From: Coriobacteriaceae bacterium
GTDB lineage: Bacteria; Actinomycetota; Coriobacteriia; Anaerosomatales; SLCP01
Direction: 5' to 3'
Length of the DNA stretch: 5,642 bases
NCBI GenBank assembly: GCA_003563465.1
Contig: PWVH01000147.1
Coordinates: forward strand, 1 to 5,642
In this document: positions 1 to 5,438 of the stretch, piece by piece
How the letters are laid out: every line of letters starts with the position of its first letter
Numbering within the stretch: the first letter of the stretch is position 1
Notes under the pieces: model-generated
What the model was told of the DNA's origin: nothing
Database searches by the model: none
What the model saw: the letters and a program-made list of their open reading frames with translations, nothing else
Translations under genes and position numbers: made by a program

Positions 1-8
1 CCCCGTAG

Positions 9-79
9 GCACAACCCCCTCCAGCAGCTCACATGCCTCCAACCTAGATCAGGACTGCTCTCGACCCCCCTCGTTGTGC
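9..79. repeat. 7-bp inverted repeat (GCACAAC/GTTGTGC) just downstream of the operon
   Basis: GCACAAC at 9-15 is the perfect inverse of GTTGTGC at 73-79. A smaller inner pair, AGCAG at 23-27 and CTGCT at 55-59, is nested inside. The outer half-sites end in AAC and begin with GTT, which recalls the outer boxes of integron attC sites, and the repeat lies four bases beyond the stop of the truncated ATPase gene. However, the spacers between outer and inner arms are unequal (7 and 13 nt) and the half-sites deviate from the RYYYAAC/GTTRRRY consensus at one position. It lacks the GC stem plus U-run of a terminator. The repeat is seen directly; any function is speculative. The rest of 1-83 shows no gene. 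Confidence 0.35.
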
Positions 80-83
80 TCAC

Positions 84-479
84 TTACTGTACAACGACAG
101 TCCAAGTTGCGTAATCAATGTCGAAATCAAGATCAGCGTACCGAGACAAGTATCCTGCGATGGGCTCGTCGAGTGCGAGCTCTCTGAGGCCATCAAAAAA
201 TGCGGACGCCGAGTTCAACTTTAGGTGGCGATCCGCATCAGCATCGAGATCGTTCTCCCAGACAAAGAGATCCTCAGTGTAAGCATTGAAGTACAGCGTG
301 TCTGACGCGCCATTGCTCTTGCGCTTCCCTTGATCCTTGAACTCCATAGAGAGGCGCGTCTTCCCAGTGCGGTTATAGGCGTAGAGCAAGACACAGTGGA
401 GGTCCTTGATGTCGCCACGGAGTTTCCGCGTTAGTGTGGTCAGGGTTTTGTATTGGTGTATCTTCGCTTTGCTGCTCAT
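84..479 (-). CDS. Truncated P-loop ATPase associated with Type I RM operons
   Basis: A 131-residue product that looks like the N-terminal part of a larger ATP-binding protein. It has a Walker A loop, AYNRTGKT, at residues 34-41, fitting [AG]x4GK[ST]. It is followed by conserved-looking stretches (DTLYFNAYTEDLFVW at 60-74 and RYADLDFDIDY at 113-123) that I recall from AAA/ABC-type ATPases encoded beside hsd genes, loosely related to the PrrC/RloC group. Those proteins are several hundred residues long. Here the reading frame stops right after the DYATWTV segment, so the Walker B and signature regions and any effector domain are missing. The ATG overlaps the hsdS stop as ATGA. It also has a perfect AGGAGG Shine-Dalgarno (plus-strand 487-492, 7 nt from the ATG) inside the hsdS 3' end, so the start is well supported. 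GC content is about 52%, lower than its neighbours. The open frame is certain, the family fairly sure and the exact function unknown. The fragment is unlikely to hydrolyse ATP alone. Confidence 0.75.
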   Translation of the reverse strand: MSSKAKIHQYKTLTTLTRKLRGDIKDLHCVLLYAYNRTGKTRLSMEFKDQGKRKSNGASDTLYFNAYTEDLFVWENDLDADADRHLKLNSASAFFDGLRELALDEPIAGYLSRYADLDFDIDYATWTVVVQ

Positions 480-1789
480 GCCCCCACCTCCTCCGGCGAC
501 GGGAAGAGGTCTTGCATCAGGCCGCGTTTATGGGTGCGGAGAGCTTCGAGTTTCTCCGCCTGCACAGTGATCAGGGCGTCAAGGGCGGAGAGGCAGCCGG
601 CGATGCGTTGCTGCTCAGCTACCAAAGGCGGGATCGGGATTGAAAACGAGCGGATCTGCCCGAAGTTGAGTCCTTGCCTGTTGCCCCCCGCCTGGCATTG
701 GTCGATTTGTCTCTGACCCAAATCGGATATAAGAAACTGGCTCAACATGATCGGGACAAGCACATCAGGATCCGTTCGGATAATGCAAACGTGCTGATTG
801 ACATTACCTCCGACGATTCTCTCGTCGACTACCGCACAACGTCCGATCGATGCCCCCGAAATGTTAAGAAGAACATCGCCCTGCTCGATTTCTGTCCCGT
901 CGAAGCTTGCGTGGGTCTCCTCGTCAATGTACACCACATCGTCGAGGATCAAGCAGCCCCACCCGACATTCTGACTGCGGATGAACGGTCGCCCGACATC
1001 CTTGTAGTTCGCGGTACCCCCTCGTGGTGTAATGCCACTGCCCACCTTGCTCGTCATCGTACCAAGCTCTTTGCCTTGCCAGTCCCCCGCGTTCCGGAAC
1101 TCCGCAAACCGCAACCGGGGGCGGGTTTCGCCTTCGCGGGGGAAGAGCTGTTGCATCAGCCCCTTCTTGTGACCCCGCAGGGCCTCCAGCTTCCGCCTCT
1201 CCGCCGCGATTAGTTCATCCAGCGAACCCAGACACTTGGCGATCCTCCGCTGCTCGGCCTTGTGGGGCGGCATAGGAATCTTGATGCCGAAGAACGTGTC
1301 CGCCCTGATATTTAGCAGGCCGTCGCTGCGGGCGCTACTCGTTATGTCCTTCATTAGCTGTCGTCCATGGCAGTTGGACTCGAACAGACCTTCAAAGAAC
1401 GACGGCTCGTATTCCCCGCGTAGGCGGAAGCAGTAGAACGCGTTAGAGGCAGCCGCCTCATCGAACTCCGTCAACTGATAAACGCAGCCTTGAGGGAAGA
1501 GCTTCGAGTTCCCACGGTTGTACGCGAAATCACCCCGCCGTATACGAATGTACCTCGAGTACTGAGTGCCAGAAATGTCGCGCCCGAACTTCTCTTTCTG
1601 AGAAACGAAGCCGGTGCCCGAGGAAATGCTGACTGGCGTCAACTGTGCATCGCCGGCCTCTTCCGTGATTCTGTCACAATACTCGGCGAGTGGTTTCGCA
1701 GTCCATGGCCCCGCATCCCGAAACTCCGGAAAGCGGAGCCGTGGCACCAACTCCGTTTGTGCGCTTTTCTTGCTCATTCTGGGACTCAT
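476..1789 (-). CDS. hsdS: Type I restriction-modification system specificity subunit HsdS
   Basis: A 437-residue DNA-recognition subunit. In a Type I complex it binds a bipartite target through two target recognition domains (TRDs) and holds two HsdM and up to two HsdR subunits. The internal duplication typical of HsdS is plain. RLRFPEFRDAGPW at 17-29 is echoed by RLRFAEFRNAGDW at 225-237. The conserved helical region starting PPHKAEQRRIAKCL at 174 and ending LFP at 217 is echoed by PPLVAEQQRIAGCL at 387 through LFP at 430. Between them lie two dissimilar TRDs, at about 30-173 and 238-386, so the target should be asymmetric; it cannot be read from sequence. The chosen start overlaps the hsdR stop in ATGA with no clear Shine-Dalgarno, which suits translational coupling. 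An alternative ATG at 1777 gives MSKKSAQ. The frame stays open for 36 codons further upstream, but that stretch lies inside hsdR. Length and domain order are normal, so it appears intact. Confidence 0.95.
   Translation of the reverse strand: MSPRMSKKSAQTELVPRLRFPEFRDAGPWTAKPLAEYCDRITEEAGDAQLTPVSISSGTGFVSQKEKFGRDISGTQYSRYIRIRRGDFAYNRGNSKLFPQGCVYQLTEFDEAAASNAFYCFRLRGEYEPSFFEGLFESNCHGRQLMKDITSSARSDGLLNIRADTFFGIKIPMPPHKAEQRRIAKCLGSLDELIAAERRKLEALRGHKKGLMQQLFPREGETRPRLRFAEFRNAGDWQGKELGTMTSKVGSGITPRGGTANYKDVGRPFIRSQNVGWGCLILDDVVYIDEETHASFDGTEIEQGDVLLNISGASIGRCAVVDERIVGGNVNQHVCIIRTDPDVLVPIMLSQFLISDLGQRQIDQCQAGGNRQGLNFGQIRSFSIPIPPLVAEQQRIAGCLSALDALITVQAEKLEALRTHKRGLMQDLFPSPEEVGA
487..492 (-). promoter_or_regulatory. 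Strong ribosome binding site for the downstream ATPase gene
   Basis: The minus strand reads AGGAGG here, 7 nt before the ATG at 479, inside the last codons of hsdS. It is the clearest Shine-Dalgarno sequence I found in the window. It implies that the ATPase can be initiated independently as well as by coupling to hsdS through the ATGA overlap. Confidence 0.7.
500..631 (-). repeat. HsdS conserved helical repeat, C-terminal copy
   Basis: This encodes the second copy of the spacer helix of HsdS, from PPLVAEQQRIAGCL to GLMQDLFP. It is a diverged direct repeat of 1139-1270. Such repeats set the spacing between the two half-sites of the DNA target and are known places for TRD exchange in Type I systems. 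The similarity is obvious in protein and partial in DNA. Confidence 0.75.
1139..1270 (-). repeat. HsdS conserved helical repeat, central copy
   Basis: This encodes the first copy of the HsdS spacer helix, from PPHKAEQRRIAKCL to GLMQQLFP, matching the copy at 500-631 (for example KLEALRGHKKGLMQ against KLEALRTHKRGLMQ). It separates TRD1 from TRD2. Confidence 0.75.
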
Positions 1790-4700
1790 TGGTCGTAGGC
1801 GCTCAGGCCGGAGATCGCCCGCCCACCGGCGCGTTTCTTGAGGAGGGGGACGAGGTCGGCCATCAGGGCAAGCTCTCGTCGTGTCCGCTCTCGCCAACCG
1901 AGATCCAGCGGCGCGAGCAGATCGACGAGTTGCTCTCCATCGAAGATCATGCGCTGCAGGATGCCCTCCACGAAGCTGGAGAGTCGCTCCGTGGGCAGGC
2001 TGTGCTTGCCGGCGAGATCTGCGAGTTCCTTTTCCTGCTTCTGGGCTTTGAACTTCTTGTAGCCCGCCTTGATCTGGTCCTCGTCAAGGCCTTTGCCGAT
2101 CTCGAGTGAACGGACGTACTCAGTGATGTCCTCGCGTTCCTCCATGAACTTCGCGTCAGATGCGATCAGGCCGATGAGCTGCTCGCGGGTGATCTTGACC
2201 TTCTTGGTGGGGTCCTGACCCGTGAAGCGCGCGATCAGGTTCATGATGTAGTCGTAGTCGATGGTCGCCGAGGCGAAGAGCACGAATTCGAAGTCGAGAT
2301 TCTCGACCGCCGGGTTCGGCTCCGCGCCGAGCCTAGCCTGCTGCTCGCGCAGCCGTTGGGCGGTTTCGAGATAGGCCCCGCGGAAGCTTCGCAGTTCGTC
2401 TTTGGGGAGCGTCTGCTCGATTTCTTGCTTCTGCTCATCGGTGAGGTCGGTGTACTGATCGAGCTGCGTCTGGAAGCGCTGGACCTCCTTGAAGCGCTTG
2501 ATGAACTGGGCGCAGGCATCATCGCCCTTGATGTTGGCGATCGACTCGGGTTTGGGTTCGAGGCCCTGGGACGTGAGGAAATCGTCAAGGTTGGCCTTGG
2601 CCTGCTTGAACTGCTCGATGACCTTGGGGGCCTTCTCGACCAGCCAGATTTCACGAGCACGGTCAGGCTTCTCGCCGGAGAACATGATGATGGCTTCATC
2701 GACTCTGTCCTGTTGACTGCGAAAGTCGAGAATGTGGCCATAGGGTTTGGTGGCGTTGAGGATACGGTTGGTGCGGCTGAACGCCTGAATCAGCCCGTGG
2801 TGCTTGAGGTTCTTGTCGACGTAGAGCGTGTTGAGGTACTTGGAGTCGAAGCCGGTGAGTAGCATGTCCACGACGATGGTCAGGTCGATCTTCTCCTCGC
2901 CTCCGCCGGGGAGGTCCTCATTGGGGTGCTCCTGATCCTTGATGCGCTGCTGGACGTCCTTGTAGTAGTCGTCGAACTCGTTGATGGAGTGGTTGGTTCC
3001 GTAGCGTTCGTTGTACTCGGCAACGATGGCGGTGAGTGCCTTCTTCTTCTTCTCTGGCTCTTTCTTGTTGTCCGCCTGCTCTTGAGGCAGGTCTTCCTGG
3101 AGCTGCCTAACGTCCGCGTTGCCCTCGGCGGGCGGTGAGAAGACGGCGGTGACCTTGAGCGGCTCGAAGTCGGGGTCTTCGGCCTGCTTCTGCGCCTGGA
3201 TTTCCTTGAAGAGCTGGTAGTATGCGATGGCATCGTTGATCGACCCGGTTGCCAGCAGGGCGTTGAAGCGACGTCCGGCGGTGGCGGCATCGTGCTTCGC
3301 GAGAATCTCTTCAGCGACAGCGCGCTTGGTCAGGGACTCGCCAGGCTTGGGGACGCTATCTCCCTTGGGCTTGAAGTAGTCCACGTGGAAGCGGAGCACG
3401 TTTCCATCGTCGATGGCGTGGGTAATGGTGTACTTGTGGAGCTCTTGCTGGAAGAGGTCCTCAGTGGTCAGGAGCGTCTGTACATCGCCCTCGATCTGCC
3501 TGACTGTGGCGTTCTGCTCGAAGATGGGTGTACCGGTGAAGCCGAAGAGTTGGGCGTTTGGGAAGAACTCCTTGATGGTCTTGTGGGTATCGCCGAACTG
3601 CGAGCGGTGACATTCGTCGAAGATGATGACCATTCGCTTGTCGCGGAGCGGATCGAGGAGGTCCGAGTACTTGGCTCGGGTCCGCATCTGACGATTCACG
3701 TTGCGCCTGCTCTGTTCATCGAGGGCGAGCCCGAGTTTTTGGATGGTGGTGACGATGACCTTGTCAGCGTAATCATCGGACAGAAGCCGGCGGACGAGCG
3801 TGGCGGTGTTGGTATTCTCTTCGACGCATCCCTCCTGAAAGCGGTTGAACTCGTCGCGAGTCTGTCGGTCGAGGTCCTTGCGGTCAACGACGAACAGGCA
3901 CTTGTGGATGTCGTGGTTGTCCTTAAGGAGCGTGGATGCCTTGAAGGATGTCAGCGTCTTGCCACTGCCGGTCGTGTGCCAGATGTAGCCATTGCCGCTG
4001 TTCTGCTCGATGCAGTCGACGATTCGCTGAACGGCATAGATCTGATAGGGACGCATCATCAGCAGCTTCTGCTCGCTGGCGACGAGGACGGTGTAGCGGC
4101 TGATCATACGGGCGAGTGTGCACTTGGAGAGGAATCGCTCGGCGAAGTCGTCGAGATGGGTGATCTTGGCATTGTCCTGAGCGGCGAACTGGTAAATGGG
4201 AAGGAATCGCTCTTCCGCATTGAAGGCGAAGTGACGGGCGTTGTTGTTGGTGAAGTACCGGGTGTCTGTCAGGTTGCTGACGATGAAAAGCTGGACAAAG
4301 CAGAGGAGCGACCGTGTGTAGCCGTTGCCGGGGTCGTTCTTGTACTCGACGATCTGCTGCATGGCCCGGCCCGGGCTGATGCCGAGCGTCTTGAGCTCGA
4401 TCTGGACAGCGGGGACGCCGTTGATCAGCAGCATGACGTCGTAGCGATGGTGGCTGCTGTCGGTGTTGATGCGGAGTTGATGGACGACTTCGAAGGTGTT
4501 CTTGCACCAGTCCTTGATGTTGACAAGGGTGTAGTTGAGCGGCGTGCCGTCATCGCGCGTGAAGCTGTTGATCTCGCGGAGGGTACGGGAGGCGGTGAAG
4601 ACATCGGGCGTGATGATCTCGTCGAGCAGACGCTCGAACTCGCCGTCGGTGAGCTTGACGCGGTTCAGAGCTTCGAACTTCTCACGGAAGTTCCGCTCGA

Positions 4701-4848
4701 GGGCGGCGCGGTCGCGGATGTCTTCGCGATAGGTGTACTTGAGGTCCTGCAGCTTCTCGATAAACCAGCTCTCGATGTCCCGCTCTCTGATGACAGGAGG
4801 CTGCGAAGACGGGTCGTGCGGGTATGTCATTTCAGATGACGTCGGCAT
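1786..4848 (-). CDS. hsdR: Type I restriction endonuclease subunit HsdR (EcoR124I-like)
   Basis: A 1020-residue restriction and translocation subunit, close to the roughly 1040 residues of EcoR124I HsdR. In the HsdR-HsdM-HsdS complex it pumps DNA using ATP and cuts it away from the target. The N-terminal PD-(D/E)xK nuclease core is complete: D137 in RYDVMLL, then E151 and K153 in QIELK, followed by a QxxxY motif (QIVEY, 165-169). The superfamily 2 motor motifs follow in order: Walker A TTGSGKT (292-298), DECH (411-414), FTGTP (437-441), motif V around LLTGFDSKYLNTLYVDK (663-679) and motif VI QAFSRTNR (688-695). A lysine- and glutamate-rich stretch near 590-605 lies within the motor half, and a helical C-terminal region follows. 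The start at 4848 is preferred because AGGGA lies 5 nt upstream; ATGs at 4869 and 4830 are in frame alternatives. The stop overlaps the hsdS start in ATGA. No lesion is visible, so it appears intact, but it needs HsdM, which is absent here. Confidence 0.96.
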   Translation of the reverse strand: MPTSSEMTYPHDPSSQPPVIRERDIESWFIEKLQDLKYTYREDIRDRAALERNFREKFEALNRVKLTDGEFERLLDEIITPDVFTASRTLREINSFTRDDGTPLNYTLVNIKDWCKNTFEVVHQLRINTDSSHHRYDVMLLINGVPAVQIELKTLGISPGRAMQQIVEYKNDPGNGYTRSLLCFVQLFIVSNLTDTRYFTNNNARHFAFNAEERFLPIYQFAAQDNAKITHLDDFAERFLSKCTLARMISRYTVLVASEQKLLMMRPYQIYAVQRIVDCIEQNSGNGYIWHTTGSGKTLTSFKASTLLKDNHDIHKCLFVVDRKDLDRQTRDEFNRFQEGCVEENTNTATLVRRLLSDDYADKVIVTTIQKLGLALDEQSRRNVNRQMRTRAKYSDLLDPLRDKRMVIIFDECHRSQFGDTHKTIKEFFPNAQLFGFTGTPIFEQNATVRQIEGDVQTLLTTEDLFQQELHKYTITHAIDDGNVLRFHVDYFKPKGDSVPKPGESLTKRAVAEEILAKHDAATAGRRFNALLATGSINDAIAYYQLFKEIQAQKQAEDPDFEPLKVTAVFSPPAEGNADVRQLQEDLPQEQADNKKEPEKKKKALTAIVAEYNERYGTNHSINEFDDYYKDVQQRIKDQEHPNEDLPGGGEEKIDLTIVVDMLLTGFDSKYLNTLYVDKNLKHHGLIQAFSRTNRILNATKPYGHILDFRSQQDRVDEAIIMFSGEKPDRAREIWLVEKAPKVIEQFKQAKANLDDFLTSQGLEPKPESIANIKGDDACAQFIKRFKEVQRFQTQLDQYTDLTDEQKQEIEQTLPKDELRSFRGAYLETAQRLREQQARLGAEPNPAVENLDFEFVLFASATIDYDYIMNLIARFTGQDPTKKVKITREQLIGLIASDAKFMEEREDITEYVRSLEIGKGLDEDQIKAGYKKFKAQKQEKELADLAGKHSLPTERLSSFVEGILQRMIFDGEQLVDLLAPLDLGWRERTRRELALMADLVPLLKKRAGGRAISGLSAYDQ

Positions 4849-4853
4849 AGTTG

Positions 4854-4858
4854 TCCCT
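4854..4858 (-). promoter_or_regulatory. Probable ribosome binding site of hsdR
   Basis: The minus strand reads AGGGA, 5 nt before the ATG at 4848. No comparable sequence precedes the in-frame ATGs at 4869 or 4830, so this decides the start. The match to the consensus is partial. Confidence 0.5.
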
Positions 4859-4901
4859 ATTGGCCACATTCATGTGAGATCGCCGGAAGGTATGCGTCCG
4901 A

Positions 4902-5207
4902 TCATTGCCACTCTCCCTCATCTCTCAGTTGTAGCTCCTGTAGTCCGCATGGGGAAATGCGGATCAACCTCATCTGGCTGTAAGTCCGTGTGTGCCCTTC
5001 GGGCTTGGCTTCCAGCGTGCCGCCGGGCCGTCCGTCGACGAAGATCAGGTACTCGGCTTCGCCGTGCCCGCCAGTGAGCGCAGTCTCACAGATCAGTACG
5101 CCCGGTCCAGCCACAACGTTGGCCTCTTCGCGCGATTGCACAATCCAACCGGACGCAGTCAGCTTGGCATCGATGATCTCCCGCGCACGCGCTTCAGGCG
5201 ACTTCAT
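4902..5207 (-). pseudogene. Remnant of a second HsdR: N-terminal nuclease domain only
   Basis: A 101-codon open frame whose first 73 residues resemble the N terminus of EcoEI-family HsdR subunits: SPEARAREIIDAKLTASGW at 3-21, then AEYLIFVDG at 51-59 and LEAKPEGHT at 65-73. Intact members continue into a long helicase motor. Here the similarity ends after EGHT (about position 4990), and the last 28 residues look like read-through of unrelated DNA to a chance TGA. The nuclease core keeps E66 and K68 of the ExK pair, but the usual ADY aspartate is glutamate (E52). It is clearly a different family from the full-length hsdR downstream, so it is not a broken copy of that gene. The ATG is preceded by AGGA at a 10-nt spacing. 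Its stop is 53 nt before the hsdR start. It is unlikely to act as a nuclease. Confidence 0.75.
4944..4963. repeat. Perfect 7-bp inverted repeat TCCGCAT-N6-ATGCGGA upstream of hsdR
   Basis: TCCGCAT at 4944-4950 is the exact inverse of ATGCGGA at 4957-4963, with a 6-nt centre. It lies 96 nt upstream of the hsdR start, in the non-homologous tail of the hsdR remnant. On the minus strand a TTGATC sequence (4 of 6 matches to a -35 box) overlaps the distal arm, so the dyad could be an operator for the RM operon, but no good -10 box follows. It could equally be an RNA hairpin. There is no U-run, so it is not a classic terminator. The dyad is certain; the role is inferred. Confidence 0.4.
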
Positions 5208-5432
5208 CGCGACAACATCCTAGCAGATGCAGCGATGATCAGCGTACTCGCCAACAACTCAACGGATCGTCGGTTCACGGTCTCCACCTCGCTGGGCCCT
5301 TCCTCTGCGTTCAGCGGCGAACCGGGTACGTTGTAAGCGCGGTGTCACCCCTATGCGCATGGTAGCGGACGCTCCCTCGGCGGGGCAAACGCGCCTCGTG
5401 TGTCACGGCCCCGCGCCAGAAAAGGGGACAGG
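5208..5432. other. Gene-free spacer with short repeats
   Basis: I find no credible gene in these 225 bases on either strand. They contain a nested set of short inverted repeats (5257-5334, described under findings), an ATGCGCAT palindrome at 5353-5360 and a direct repeat GTGTCAC at 5342-5348 and 5400-5406. They separate the GC-rich acetyltransferase gene from the RM locus and probably hold the insertion boundary. No convincing promoter for the RM operon was recognised. Confidence 0.5.
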
Positions 5433-5438
5433 CTACTT
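5420..5438. repeat. Candidate dispersed-repeat motif AAAAGGGGACAGGCTACTT
   Basis: This sequence spans the stop codon of the acetyltransferase gene (its reverse complement reads AAGTAGCC, with TAG as the stop). I recall near-identical GGGGACAGGCTACTT strings as recurrent elements in some bacterial genomes, sometimes near REP-associated tyrosine transposases. Only one copy is present here, so the claim rests on recall and not on repetition in this window. Confidence 0.3.

Noticed and set aside
86..101. Hairpin ACTGT-N6-ACAGT near the ATPase stop as a terminator
   Set aside because: The 5-bp stem is weak and not GC-rich, and no T-run follows on the minus strand. It overlaps the end of the coding region and is likely chance.
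84..479. Calling the ATPase fragment an anticodon nuclease (PrrC or RloC)
   Set aside because: Only the ATP-binding N terminus is present and no nuclease region can be seen, so naming an effector would go beyond the sequence.
674..1213. Plus-strand open frame of 179 codons
   Set aside because: It is antisense to the intact hsdS gene and shows no recognisable domain.
1790..1897. Upstream extension of hsdS by 36 codons
   Set aside because: It overlaps the hsdR coding end, is rich in arginine and proline, and has no HsdS similarity. The ATGA-overlapping start is better.
3292..4839. Long plus-strand open frame of 515 codons
   Set aside because: It lies wholly antisense to hsdR, whose motifs are complete. 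Its product is a low-complexity run of V, L, E, D and G typical of the reverse frame of a coding region with biased codons.
4992..5336. Plus-strand open frames across the HsdR stub and spacer
   Set aside because: Most of this stretch is the reverse of the stub, which has clear HsdR similarity. The translated products show no recognisable family and have no convincing ribosome binding site.
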